Source: Bos javanicus
Lineage: Eukaryota > Chordata > Mammalia > Artiodactyla > Bovidae
Direction of reading: 5' to 3'
Length of the DNA: 64,000 nucleotides
NCBI RefSeq assembly: GCF_032452875.1
Contig: NC_083871.1
Location: 4,191,692-4,255,691 of the forward strand
In this document: positions 33,481 through 45,037 of the stretch, piece after piece
How the letters are laid out: each line of letters opens with the position of its first letter
Position numbering within the stretch: the stretch's first letter is position 1
The notes under the pieces: model-generated
Database searches by the model: none
Seen by the model: only the letters and a program-made list of their open reading frames with translations
What the model was told of the DNA's origin: nothing
Translations under genes and position numbers: made by a program

Positions 33481-34234
33481 CATATAGAGAATATTTTTCC
33501 GATTGATTTTTAACTCCAAAGCAGCCAAAAATCATCTCATTCAAATTAATCAAAAAAGAAAAACGGATGCCAATTTCACATCATTTAAAATCAAAGGAGT
33601 GACATCATAGTAGACATTCTAGAGAACAGTTGTGGCCAGGAGTGACCAGCAATTGAAAAATTCAATAAAGCATTAAATGTAATTAATTTCCATGTTAAGG
33701 AGCTTAAACCTCTAGATTGGAAAAATTGTTACATATGCCAGAGGCTGATATAATTCAACATTAGAAGTGCTTTAGTACTTCTGAACTTGTAAGAAGCAGG
33801 GTTATCCAGAGTGATTTTATAGAAATAAAAAACTACTTTAATTATTGCAAACCTATTCATTCTTTGCCTTCTTATTGCTGATATACAGGATTAGTGCAAC
33901 AAAAGAGTCTGTGAATTGAGGTATTTTTTACTTGAGATAAGGAATAAAAGAAAAAATAATTCTTGGAATGAAGGATAAGAACACTTTTATTTTCAAATGT
34001 GAATAACAAAAAGCAAAAACAATCCCACAAAATTAATTTTCAAAGCAAATTTTGATATTGTCCTGTTGTTTTGTTTACTTTTGACACTGAAGCTTTCCCT
34101 ATATGTGTTTCCAGTTTTAAAATTGTATATATTAGGATACATAGCTAACATTTTTAAAATGTCTACATATTTGATTAAGAGGAAAAACAACCACCAGGTT
34201 TGAAAAATAAAGATCAGTCACTTCAATGACTGTT
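33481..34234. other. Unassigned AT-rich stretch
   Basis: No gene or family recognised. Confidence 0.4.
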
Positions 34235-34600
34235 GTATTACACTCTGCTATCACTAACCCCTTTTTTCTCCCAATGATAAACATTTTCCTAAAATCTGTG
34301 AAAACCACTTCTCTGATTTTACTATAGACAATTTCTGCTGTAGAACTTTATATAAGTGAAATTCAGTGTGTGTCTGTATTATCCTGTGACTGGTGGGCTT
34401 TGCTCAGTGTGGTTCTTATGATAGTCATCCATTGATGCTTTTAGTTGTAATTCATCTATTTGCTCTTTCACTGTACAAACAAAGCAAAATCTATTACCCA
34501 GTTTTTAGCATTAATGAACATATTCCCATTGTTTTTGTCATTATTAAAAATCCTACTTCACAACACACACACATCATACAAAACAGTTAGAGAGCGATCA
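34235..34600 (-). mobile_element. Old L1M 3' region
   Basis: In plus-strand reading, CACTAACCCCTTTTTTCTCC, CTTTATATAAGTGAAATTCA, TCATCCATTGATGCTTTTAG and CAGTTTTTAGCATTAATGAA follow the order of an antisense mammalian L1M 3' end. Strongly diverged. A short CA run lies near 34563. Confidence 0.65.
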
Positions 34601-34721
34601 TAGACTGAAAGGTGAAAAATACAAATATAATACGTCTAAAAGAAGATGGAGGATTATGTCTTTATGTCCTGGTGGTAGAAATATTTATTAAGCAGGATAT
34701 GAGTCATAGATATTTGTAGGG

Positions 34722-34756
34722 GGAAATGTGTGTGTGTGTGTGGGGCGGGGGGGGAG
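34722..34756. repeat. TG microsatellite grading into G-run
   Basis: GTGTGTGTGTGTGTGGGGCG, then a run of eight or nine G. It directly precedes a truncated SINE. Confidence 0.85.
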
Positions 34757-34816
34757 TGTTAGTTGCTCAGTTGTGTCCAACTGTTTGGGACCCCCATGGA
34801 CTGTAACCACCAGGTT
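34757..34816 (-). mobile_element. Bov-tA/BovA SINE fragment
   Basis: Only the BovB-like end is present: TTAGTTGCTCAGTTGTGTCC through CCATGGACTGTAACCACCAG. It is cut after about 60 bases. Confidence 0.85.
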
Positions 34817-34905
34817 ACCCTTCATAAAATTAGAAGTTGTCTTTCTTTCCTAGTTTGCTGAATTTTTATCATTATAAAATGTTGCATTATTCTAAATGTT
34901 TCTTC
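34817..34905 (-). mobile_element. Short L1 ORF2 fragment
   Basis: CTTTCCTAGTTTGCTGAATT, TTTATCATTATAAAATGTTG and AAATGTTTCTTCTGC match the antisense L1 ORF2 segment that normally reads ..TAGTTTGCTGAG... Very short. Confidence 0.55.
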
Positions 34906-34914
34906 TGCCTTATT

Positions 34915-35130
34915 TATGATGCCAAAATCTTGGCCTCTGTGCACCAGTGCTGAATCGATTCTTGGAGACAACGTTTGAGTGAAGTAGAAAGGAATAGCTT
35001 TATTACTTTGCACAGCAAAGGGGACAATAGTGGATTTCTGCCTCCAAAAAATATATGTCCCAACCCACCAGAAGAATTTGATGAGTTTTACAGTAATAGC
35101 TCAAGACTAAAGTTGCTGATAAGACTAGGG
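34915..35130 (-). mobile_element. Possible ruminant ERV LTR fragment
   Basis: GTGAAGTAGAAAGGAATAGC, then TTTATTACTTTGCACAGCAA, resembles the R region of a bovine-type ERV LTR in minus orientation, with AATAAAG on the minus strand. It directly precedes the BovB copy. Confidence 0.5.
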
Positions 35131-35136
35131 TTTATC

Positions 35137-36450
35137 AACACTGAAAGATGAATTCCCCAGGTCAGTAGGAGTGCAATAACGTGTGCAATATACTATGGAG
35201 ATCAGTGGAGAAATAACTCCAGAAAGAATGAAGAGACGGAGTCAAAGCAAAAACAACTCCCAGTTGTGGATGTGACTGGTGATGGAAGTAATGTCCACTG
35301 CTGTAAAGAGTGATATTGTGTAGGAACCTGGAATGTTAGGTCCATGAATCAAGGCAACCTGGAAGTGGTAAAACAGGAGATGACAAGAGTGAACATCAAC
35401 ATTTTAAGAATCAGCTAACTAAAATGGACTGGAATAGGTGAATTTAACTCAGATGAATGTTACATCTACTACAGTGAGCAAAAATCCCTTAGAAGAAATG
35501 GATAGTCATCACAGTCAACAAAAGAGTCCGAATGCAGTACTTGGATGCAATTTCAAAAACGACAGAATGATCTCTGTTCATTTCCAAAGCAAACCATTCA
35601 ATTTCACAGTAATCCAAGTCTTTGCCCCAAACAGTAATACTGAAGAAGCTGAAGTTGAGAGGTTCTATGAAGACCTACAAGACCTTCTAGAACTAACACC
35701 CCCAAAAATGTCCTTTTCATTATAGGGGACTAGAATGAAAAAGTAGGAAATCAAGAAATACCTGGAAAAATGGGCAAATTTGGCATGGGAGTACAGAATG
35801 AAGCAGGGCAAAGCCTAAAAGAGTTTTGCAAAGAGAATGCACTTGAGGGTCATAGCAAACACCCTCTTGCAACAACACAAGGGAAGACTCTACACACGGA
35901 GAGGACCAGATGGTCAATACTGAAATCAGATTGATTATATTATTTGCAGCCAAAGATGGAGATGTTTTACAGTCTGCAAAAGCAAGATCAGGAGATGACT
36001 GTGGCTCAGATTGTGAACTCTTTATTGTCAAATTCTGACTTAAATTGAAGAAAGTATGGAAAATAACTAGACCATTCAGGTATGACCTAAATCAAATCCC
36101 TTATGACTATACAGTGGAAGTGGCATATAGATTCAAGGGATTAGATCTGATAGACAGAGTGCGTGAAGGACTATGGACAGAGGTTTGTGACATTGTACAG
36201 GAGGCAGTGTCAAGACAATCCCAGAGAAAAATAAATACAAAAAGGCAAAATGGTTGTCAGAGGAGGCCTAAAAATAGCTGAGAAAAGAAGATAAATGAAA
36301 GGCAAAGGAGAAAAGAAAAGATATACTCATTTGAATGAAGAGCTCCAAAGAATAGCAAGGAGAGATAAGAAAGACTTCCTCAGTGATCAGTGCAAAGAAA
36401 TAGAGGAAAACAATAGAATGGGAAAGACGAGAGATTTCTTCAAGAAAATT
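35137..36450 (+). mobile_element. BovB LINE (older, plus strand), part 1: 5' region and endonuclease
   Basis: This is the 5' half of a long BovB interrupted by another BovB. It starts in the 5' leader (CTGAAAGATGAATTCCCCAG) and covers the APE-type endonuclease. The conserved SDH triplet reads SDC at 36005-36013, so the catalytic histidine is lost. Frames are broken into pieces such as 35438-35725 and 36045-36281. The sequence stops at TTCAAGAAAATT and resumes at 37123. Confidence 0.95.
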
Positions 36451-37122
36451 CAGTTTAATTCAGTTCAGTTCAGTCACTCAGTTGTGTCCAACTCTTTGTG
36501 ACCCCATGAATCGCAGCACGCCAGGCCTCCCTGTCCATCACCAACTCCCAGAGTTCACTCAGACTCATGTCCATTGAGTCAGTGATGCCATCCAGCCATC
36601 TCATCCTCTGTCGTCCCCTTCTCCTCCTGCCCCCAATCCCTCCCAGTATCAGAGTCTTTTCCAATGAGTCAACTCTTCACATGAGGTGGCCAAAGTACTG
36701 GAGTTTCAGCTTTAGCATCATTCCCTCCAAAGAAATCCCAAGGCTGATCTCCTTCAGAATGGACTGGTTGGATGTCCTTGCAGTCCAAGGGACTCTCAAG
36801 AGTCTTTCTCCAACACCACAGTTCAAAAGCATCAGTTTTTCAGCGCTCAACTTTCTTCACAGTCCAACTCTCACATCCATACATGACCACTGGAAAAATC
36901 ATAGCCTTGACTAGATGGACCTTTGTTGGCAAAGTAATGTCTCTGCTTTTCAATATGCTATCTAGGTTGGTCATAACTTTTCTTCCAAGGAGTAAGCATC
37001 TTTTAATTTAATTTCATGGCTGCAGTCACCATCTGCAGTGATTTCAGAGCCCAAAAAATAAAGTCTGACACTGTTTCTACTGTTTCCCATCTATTTCCCA
37101 TGAAGTGATGGGACCAGATGCC
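36451..37122 (-). mobile_element. BovB LINE 3' end nested inside another BovB
   Basis: Minus-strand 3' fragment with a CTGAA-type tail (AATTCAGTTCAGTTCAGTCA at the left) and its truncated 5' end at the right (AGATGCCATGA, 37114-37124). It belongs to the younger GGGAGGGATTGGGGGC group. It lies antiparallel to its host element and is not flanked by a duplication. Confidence 0.95.
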
Positions 37123-38785
37123 ATGAAAGATGAGCACAATAAAAGAAAGAAATGGTATGGACCTAATAGAAGCAGAGGATATTAAGAAGAGGTGGCAAGA
37201 ATACACAGAAGAACTATACAAGAGATATCTGTGACCCAGATAATCATGATGGTGTGATCACTCACCTACAGCCAGACATTCTGGAATGTGAAGTTAGGTG
37301 GGCCTTAGGAAGCATCACTACGAGCAAAGCTAGTGGAGGTGATGGAATTCCAATTGAGCTATTTCAAATCCTAAAAGATGATGCTGTGAAAGTACTGCAC
37401 TCAATATGCCAGCAAATTTGGAAAATTGAGCAGTGGCCACAGGAATGGAAAAGGTCAGTTTTCATTCCAATCCCAAAAAAGTCAATGCCAAGGAATGTTC
37501 AAATATGACACAATTGCACTCATCTCACATGCTAGCAAAGTGATGTTCAAAATTCTTCAAGCCAGCCTTCAACAGTTCATGAACTATGAACTTCCAGATG
37601 TTCCAGCTGGGTTTAGAAAAGGCAGAGAAACCAGAGATCAAATCAACATCTGTTGGATCATCAAAAAAGCAAGAGAGTTCCAGAAAAACATCTACTTTTG
37701 CTGTATTATCTATGCCAAAGCCTTTGACTGTGTGGATCACAACAAACTGTAGAAAATTGTTCAAGAGATGGGAATACCAGATCACCTGACCTGCCTCCTG
37801 AGAAATCTCTATGCAGGTCAAGAAGCAGCAGTTACAACTGCACATGGAATAACAGACTGGTTCCAAATCAGGAAAGGAGTACATCAAGGCTGTATATTGT
37901 CACCCTGCTTATTTAACTTATATGCAAAGTGCATCATGAGAAATACTGGGCTGGAGGAAGCACAAGCTAGAATCAAGATTGCCAGGAGAAATATCAATAG
38001 CCTCAGATATGAAGATGAAACCACCCTTATGGCAGAAAGTGAAGAAAAACTAAAGAGCCTCTTGATGAAAATGAAAGAGGAGAGTGAAAAAGTTGGCCTA
38101 CAACTTAACATTCAAAAAACTAAGATCATAACATCTGGTCCCATTACTTCATGGCAAATAGATGGGGAAATGTGGAAACAATGACAGACTTTATTTGGGG
38201 GGGCTACAAATCACTCCAGATGATGACTGAAACCATGAAATTAAAAGGCATTTGCTCATTGGGAAAAAAGTTATGAACAACCTAGACAGCTTATTGAAAA
38301 GCAGAGACATTACTTTGCCAAAAAAAGGTCCATCTAGTCAAAGCTATGGCTTTCCAATAGTCATGTAGGGATGTGAGAGTTGGACTATAAAGAAAGCTGA
38401 GCACTGAAAAATTGATGCTTTTGAACTGTGGTGTTGAAGACTCTTGAGAGTCCCTTGGACCAGAAGAAGATCCAATTAGTCCATCCTAAAGGAAATCAGT
38501 CCTGAATATTCACTGGAAGGACTGATGCTGAAGCTGGAACTCCAATATTTTAGCCACCTGATGTGAAAAACTGACTCATTTGAAAAGATCCTGATGCTGG
38601 GAAAGATTGAGGGCAGGAGGAGAAGGGGATGACAGAGGATGAGATGGTTGGATGGCATCACTGACCCAATGCAGGCAAGTTTGAGTGAACTCCAGGAGTT
38701 GCTGATAGACAGGGAGGCCTGGAGTGCTGCAGTCCATGGGGTCGCAGAGTCTGATAGGACTGAGTGACTGAATTGAACACTTCTC
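37123..38785 (+). mobile_element. BovB LINE (older, plus strand), part 2: RT and 3' end
   Basis: Continuation of the element starting at 35137. Motif A is AFDCVDH near 37720-37741, motif B QGCILSPCLFN near 37884-37916. Motif C has changed from YADD to YEDE at 38008-38019, removing a catalytic aspartate. The longest frame is 37768-38184. The 3' end finishes in TGAGTGACTGAATTGAACAC. It belongs to the GGAAAGATTGAGGGC group. Dead on several counts. Confidence 0.95.
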
Positions 38786-39085
38786 TAATCTGGTCTCAGT
38801 TATCTTCCTGATGAGTTTCTCTGGTTCCTTTAATGTAGCTTCAGGTAGTTCTTTCTAGTATGAAAAATGCTTTCATTGTTATGTGTATCCCTTGAGGTGG
38901 AACAAAGACCTTGCCCCAAGGCTTTGCCATTATTTTTTGGCTGTTCCTTTCTTCTCTTTGTAACCCTTCTCTTCTGCTAAAATCTGCCCTTTGGAACTTA
39001 GGGAAGGTCATAGAAGCTGGAGTCAAGAAAACAGGAAGCTTTCCACACTCAGAATCCCCGCAGAGCCTGCTCACTTTCAATAATA
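38786..39085. other. Unassigned stretch
   Basis: Two opposed frames (38841-39089 minus, 38911-39147 plus) overlap; neither shows a known domain. Confidence 0.4.
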
Positions 39086-39600
39086 TCATACCAACTGGTG
39101 TGATAAATTATATCAATTGGCTTTCAAATATTAAACCACATTTGTAATCCTGGTATAAATCAAATTTGGTCTTGATGTTTTATCCTTTTAATACACTATG
39201 AAATCTGTCTGATAATACTTTATTCAGGATTTTCTCCTCTGTGTTCATTCATGTGATCAGATTATTTTCTTTCTGATGCTTTTGTGATCTTTGATATAAA
39301 GATTATACTAGCATCACAGAGTAAGAAAATATTTCCCTTTTTTCCCCTCAAATCTTAAAAATATTTTAGAAGTTTTAAATTACTTGTACCTTAAATATTT
39401 TATAGAATTTTCCATTAAAAATAACTTCCAAAATGTCACAAACTATTGTCACTTACTTTCAAAATACAGAACCACAAAGGGCCTTGACTTTTTACTATGT
39501 CATTTCTTGGAATACACAGGGGTGTATCACAGGATCCATTTAATTTCTCAACTTCTTCTATTTTAGCCCTCTGTTTGGTAATTTTTGTTCTTATTACAAG
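39086..39600 (-). mobile_element. Old L1M ORF2 fragment
   Basis: The order of TATATCAATTGGCTTTCAAA, AACCACATTTGTAATCCTGG, TTATTCAGGATTTTCTCCTC and TTTAATTTCTCAACTTCTTC matches antisense L1 ORF2. Highly diverged, no open frame. Confidence 0.7.
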
Positions 39601-40852
39601 TTAGTTGCTTAACCACTTCCACCTAGTGACTGAATGTCCGCTAAAAAATTGCAAGAAAGGCTAAATTATCAGAGCCTTGCAGAAATGGAAGCCTGGAGTA
39701 GGGGGAGGAGAGTTCATACTGTGCCTTGACATTCTCACTGAGTTGAAGCCATTAGCATTTCCTTACAGGATGGAAAGAATTTGTCTTTTTTTACTTTGCA
39801 TCCGTGCAGCTATAACCCATTTCTGAGTCTCTCACAGGCTTTATATAATCGCATTGCTTAACTTTTCTGAGAAGGGATAGGGTTAGCCTAAGGATCAGGC
39901 TCCTGGGAGAGCCCACATTGCCTCCCCACCCACTCCACTCCTTTGTCCTTTAAGATGTTAGTTAACACAAACCAAGCAATACAGATATAAATACTCTACA
40001 GTCGAAAACCCTAATCAAAATAAATTTCCAACAAGGACTCATCCATGAGCTAACACAAGTCAAAAGCCCAACTTAGACTATACCTTTCACCCTTTGGCAT
40101 AATATATATGGTGAACAACAAGCAGGTCATTAAGTGACCATCTTAACAAGGTACCTCAATAAGTGTGTGTTGACAATGGTGTCATAAGTATTACAAAGGA
40201 CTCTGGGACAAAAGCTTACAATTTGAAAATCTATGCTATATAATTTTTTCATTTAGAAATTATAGTTAAAATAGCTTGGGAATAAAAAAGCAAATGGAAT
40301 TTCAAGTAGTTTTGTCCCAATAAAATACAGCAGAAGACATTTGCAATTTCTAATCAAATATCCCCATCTTTCAGGGCATCAATTAAAACTATTTTAATCT
40401 ATTTGAATTTTGGTCCTGCTCTTCTGTTTATTTACATAGGTTCAAATATTACAAACTCATTGGATATCAACCATTTTGTAAAAAAAAAAAAAAAGGAAAA
40501 AAAATCAGTCTGATTGAGGCAGTTTGGAATAGGCTAAGTCATTACTGATAGGATCAGTTTCTGGAACACAGCTTTATATGGACAGTACTGTGTTTCATCC
40601 CCATAAGATCTCATTAGCCTTCACACACAGAAAACTCGGGTCTTGAAGCTGTAGACTGGACCGTTGACCTTAGCCAGTCTTGATGATACATGTTTGCACC
40701 AGGCTTGAGGACAGAGGCTGGGAGAGGTCAGTCCACTCCATACCATTATAGGGAAAATAATTTGCTGCATTTGGCCTGCTGCTAGCAATGGGACTTGTTA
40801 TTTTTCTTTAAATATTAAAAAGGTAGAATTTGTAGGTTCTTATCATTTATTT
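39601..40852. other. Unassigned stretch
   Basis: No gene supported. A poly-A run at about 40481-40494. Nothing else recognised. Confidence 0.4.
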
Positions 40853-41053
40853 GTGCTTCCCTGGTGACTCAGTGCTATAGAAACCACCTGTAATTCAGGA
40901 GACTCAGGTTCAATACCTGGGTCAGGAAGATCCCCTGGAGGAGGAAATGGCAACACACTTCAGTATTCTTGCCTGAAAAATCCCTTGGTCAGAGGAGCTT
41001 GGCCGGCTATGGTCCAAAAGGTCACAAAAGAGCCAGGGCACAGCACAGTACAG
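40853..41053 (+). mobile_element. Bov-tA SINE
   Basis: Plus-strand unit from GTGCTTCCCTGGTGACTCAG to GAGCCAGGGCACAGC. Flanks contain TTTATTT on both sides, a weak target duplication. Confidence 0.92.
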
Positions 41054-41297
41054 CTTTTATTTATGGACTTTCCAGGTGGCTCAGTGCTAAATAATTAACC
41101 TGTCAATGCAGAAATGCAGGAGATGCAAGTTCAATTCCTGGGTTGAGAAAATCCCTTGGAAGAGGAAATGACAATCCACTCCAGTAATTTTGCCTGAATA
41201 ATCCCATAGGCAGAGGAGCCTGGCAGGCTACAGTCCATGGGGTCACAAAGAGTTGGATACAAATGAGTGATCGAACATGCATGCATCTTTTATTTAT
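41054..41297 (+). mobile_element. Bov-tA SINE with 11-bp target-site duplication
   Basis: Body 41065-41286 (GGACTTTCCAGGTGGCTCAG to a TGAGTGATCGAACATGCATG end) lies between CTTTTATTTAT at 41054-41064 and the same sequence at 41287-41297. A small internal duplication (AATGCAGAAATGCAGGAG) lies in the tRNA-derived part. It sits head-to-tail, 11 bases from the preceding SINE. Confidence 0.95.
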
Positions 41298-42204
41298 AGA
41301 GGTAAAAGACTATCACTGGATTAGTTTGTTAGCAAACAAATTAGATTAGATAATGGATTAGATAGCAGGTTTTGCTGATTTTAATGAAGATTGAAAGTAA
41401 TGTTTTGAAATTTGCCTCTCTTTGAAAATTTGATGACCAATTTCTGGAAGTATTTAACCTGATGGTTAGAATAACAGACAACATAGGCAGTTGGAAAATT
41501 AGTGACCTAAAGCTAAAAATAACAAAAAGAAGAAAGATATATATGTAAAAGGAAAATAAAAATATCTTCAATTGAACACATACAGTTGCTGATATATTTA
41601 TTTTATAACCTATCGGTTTTGTTCCAAAGACATGGACGTGGCTCTATGTGATTCTGCATCAGATGCAATGCCTTAGGGAGCCCTTCGTTTCAACTCTTAT
41701 TTGTGACCTGTGTCTGAAATTTGAAGGGACTGGCCAAGGTTCCTGTGGAGAGCACGTGTAAGCTGTGGACTTTACAAGGGCAGCTGTCCAAAGACGCAAA
41801 TGTTTAAATAGAATTTGAGGCATATGGTCAATGGTGACCTTGCACTTTGCCCAGTTCTGTGTATTCACTTCTGTCTTGTAATGTTGTTCAGCATCTCCTG
41901 AGGAAGTAACCTCTGAGGATAATTTCCAGGGAATTCTCTGCTCCAGCCTCTCCAGTTGGTGGTTTCCCCAGTGGCTGAATGCTATTTTTTTCTGGTTGGG
42001 GATGGGGTGCTTTCACTGTACCCAATTTCTTAATGCTGGTCAACTATCTGCTAATCTTAATGTATTCATGACTTTGATATCCTCATGCGGATTAAAGGGA
42101 GATGGTGGGATGTCACATCACACACTGGGTCACAGCACCCTGAGCCCTTGTCCTCCTCCTCCTTTCATATCTTGAATCACAACTTGAAAGTGTATGATGC
42201 TTCT
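41298..42204. other. Unassigned stretch
   Basis: Positions 41620-42180 are more GC-balanced than the flanks and repeat-poor. Minus frames at 41341-41571 and 41659-41868 have no recognised domain. Confidence 0.4.
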
Positions 42205-42355
42205 GTTTGCTTGCTCACTTTCTCTCCCACCATTGAAATGCTGGTTCCATAAGGCTGAGAACTTGGCTTGTTGATCCATCTGCTCAGCTCCTGGAACAAT
42301 GCCTGGCATACATTAGGCACTCAATATATTTGTACTGAAAGGATAAATGACCTGG
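42205..42355 (+). mobile_element. L2 LINE 3' end
   Basis: CCATAAGGCTGAGAACTTGG, then AACAATGCCTGGCATACATT and AGGCACTCAATATATTTGTA, is the typical L2 3' UTR order. Mammal-wide relic. Confidence 0.75.
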
Positions 42356-42739
42356 GAAAGTGACCCATTTACTGGGTTTGATGTTTTCTTTCACATCCCT
42401 GCTATGTATGAGGCAGTTTCCTCATGCTGAGCCCTAGCAGGTTCTCTGGCTTTACATCCTGGAGGCTCTTGGAACAATATGGCCCTAATGAAAAGGTCTG
42501 AGTCTGCCAGTTTCCATGAAAAAGTAAATCACTACAATATTTTCATAAAGCACTTTTGCCAAAATTTAATCATATCCTTGAAAGCAATTCTCTGAATAAA
42601 TAGCTCAATTTTAATAATGAATTCATAAGTATAGAAACCAAGGAATGAAATTATGGATGCTCATCACATGACTTACAAGTGGATTTCTTTAGAATTATCA
42701 AATCTATTAGCATGAAATTCTTTCATAATATTTCTTTAT
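42356..42739. other. Unassigned stretch
   Basis: No gene or named repeat. Confidence 0.4.
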
Positions 42740-43400
42740 TCTTATTTTAAATAATTACATATTTTGGAATAATTTTATCTTCAGAACGGTGTTGCAGAGA
42801 CAATACATAGTTTCTCTATAACCCTCATCCAGGCTCCCCTATTCCATTCTCTTAAAGTTTCTGGTATTATTATGGCAGATTTGTCAAAACTAACAAATTA
42901 ACATAGGCACATGACTATTCATTAAGCTATAATCATTATTGGGATTTCACCAGATTTCTATTCATGGTCTTTCTCTGTTCCAGAATCCAATGTAGAGGAC
43001 CACAATGCATTTAGCTGGATTTAGTTTCTTATGGTCTGTGTTAATTTCATATTTTTTCCTTATATTTCATATTTCAGGACATTAATCTTCTTGAAAATAA
43101 CTTGCCTGACATCCTGTCCAATGTCTCTTATTCTGAGTTTGCCATTTGTTTCCTCATGATTGAACTGGTTTAGGGGATTTTTGAAAGAATACAGCAGGGA
43201 TGAAAGATCTTTCTCACTGCATCGTATCAAAGGGTACATGATGCTCATAGGATATCACACATGATGTTAAGCTGGTTAAGTTGGTGCTTAGGAGCTTTCT
43301 CCATAGTAAATTTCCTTTTTTTTTTTTTTCCTTTTTTATACTCTATTCTTTTAATGTGAGCTATTAAGTCTAACCTAGTCTCAAAGGGAAGACTAAATGT
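42740..43400 (-). mobile_element. Old L1M 3' UTR
   Basis: Plus-strand reading shows CTCATCCAGGCTCCCCTATT, TTTCTCTGTTCCAGAATCCA, TTCCTCATGATTGAACTGGT, AAAGGGTACATGATGCTCAT and GAGCTTTCTCCATAGTAAAT in the order of an antisense L1M 3' UTR. A T run sits at 43317-43329. Confidence 0.75.
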
Positions 43401-43579
43401 TAAACTAATGGGCTTATTTGTAATCATTACTATTTTGCTATAAATTGAAAAAAGAAATAATGATATGGGAAAATGAGACTGGGGTGATAATTAAATATCT
43501 GTTTGGTTGCTAATAAATAGAATGAAAATTGAACTATCCAAAGAAAACTAAGTGAATATATATGAAGAATTATGTACCT

Positions 43580-43682
43580 CAAGAAGTTCAAGGCCGTAAG
43601 TATACATGATGATGTATGGCAAAAACCATCACAATATTGTTAAGTAATTATTCTCCAATTAAAATAAAATAATTTAAAAAAA
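43580..43682 (+). mobile_element. Ruminant-type L1 3' end
   Basis: GATGTATGGCAAAAACCATC, CACAATATTGTTAAGTAATT and ATTCTCCAATTAAAATAAAA form the artiodactyl L1 3' terminus, followed by an A-rich tail. Confidence 0.8.
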
Positions 43683-45037
43683 CTCAACATTCAAAAAGCT
43701 AAAAAATAAAATACAGAATAAAAAGGAGTTCAAGGCTGTAGCTGGGTCTCAGGGCCAAGGGGAAACAGATCATGTTGGCTCCATGCTCTTAACCATCACT
43801 TACTGCCAGTTCTCCTGGCAGGTGACCTTTATTCTCCTACATGGGCATTCTCCATAGGGCAGGAAAAGCAGCTATGCATAGCTCCTGTGTGCTTCATAGT
43901 TAATAACTTTCATGACTGACAGAAGTTAAAAAGGACTCATTATCTTTGACCTCACGTTTCACAACCTTAGGGGAAGGGTATGATTTTCTTAGCTGGAGGC
44001 AGTGCTTTGATTGACTGAACTTCAATGAGTTGTTAAAAGAGAGATGATTTATAGAATCTACTGTGCAAAATCTAGAAGAAGATAGCAGCTATCATGAATA
44101 GAGTGATCAAAAGTGTGTTTCCTTGTAGAGGCATTAAGAAGAGAGTGATGCTACCAAAAGAACGGATGATCTGACAAAGCTTGCCAGGCTGCCAAATAGA
44201 CATTTACCCCATAACGATACCTGAGTCCAGTTAGAAGCTGGGAAATGTGGTCTCTAATGTGAGGATAGGGATCACATGCTCATGTAGCCTAAGGGCTGGT
44301 CTTCAAAATGTGTGTCTCACAGTAATATCTACAGCTAAGTAATACATCCAGAAATGTTTCCCACATTGTGTAAAGTAAAGTTTCTTTCTGATAATTGTAT
44401 AAAATATAAGTTGAAGGAAAGAGTTAGATCATTAGCTTTGTGATTCATAAAAAAAAAAAAAATTCTAAAATAGCTATTATATAATGACCACTAAGTACAG
44501 TCAGCAATGGATTAGAAAATCTTCTATAAATTTTAAACACACTTGAAAATCAGAATAAAGGTGTAACAATTTAGTATCATCAATTCACCATTATCATTAT
44601 GGCATAATTAGAATAGAAGAGTTCAACATTCTTAAGTAGGCATGATTACTAAATACTTGGCAAGTTTAAGTAGAAATAGTGTGTAATTTTTCCTTAAGTG
44701 AAAATGGACTATTATGAAAATTAAACATTTAACAAACCAAAATAAAAACTTTTTAAATTATATGGCTAAAAATGCATATTAAAAACTCAATACTAAAATA
44801 TTCATTAACCACCAACTATTATTAGTCAATTATATATTATACAATTAACATTTAAATGAAAAACATTTAAATATATTAAGCATTAGTAAATAACATTCAT
44901 TAATGACTGTTAATCATCAATTAATACTTAAAGACAAGACATTTTTATGCAGTATTATATTTAGAATGTCCATCTAAATGACCACTAAAAGCAAGAAACT
45001 AAGAATAATAAAAAAAATAGTAACATGCTAGACTGTA
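43683..45037. other. Unassigned AT-rich stretch
   Basis: Repeat-poor by eye. A poly-A run at 44449-44462, and very A/T-rich sequence at 44700-44930. No gene. Confidence 0.45.

Noticed and set aside
36451..37122. Local inversion of the host BovB as the cause of the minus-strand segment
   Set aside because: The segment carries its own 3' tail and 3'-end sequence of the other lineage, and the host still has its own 3' end at 38785, so it is a second insertion.
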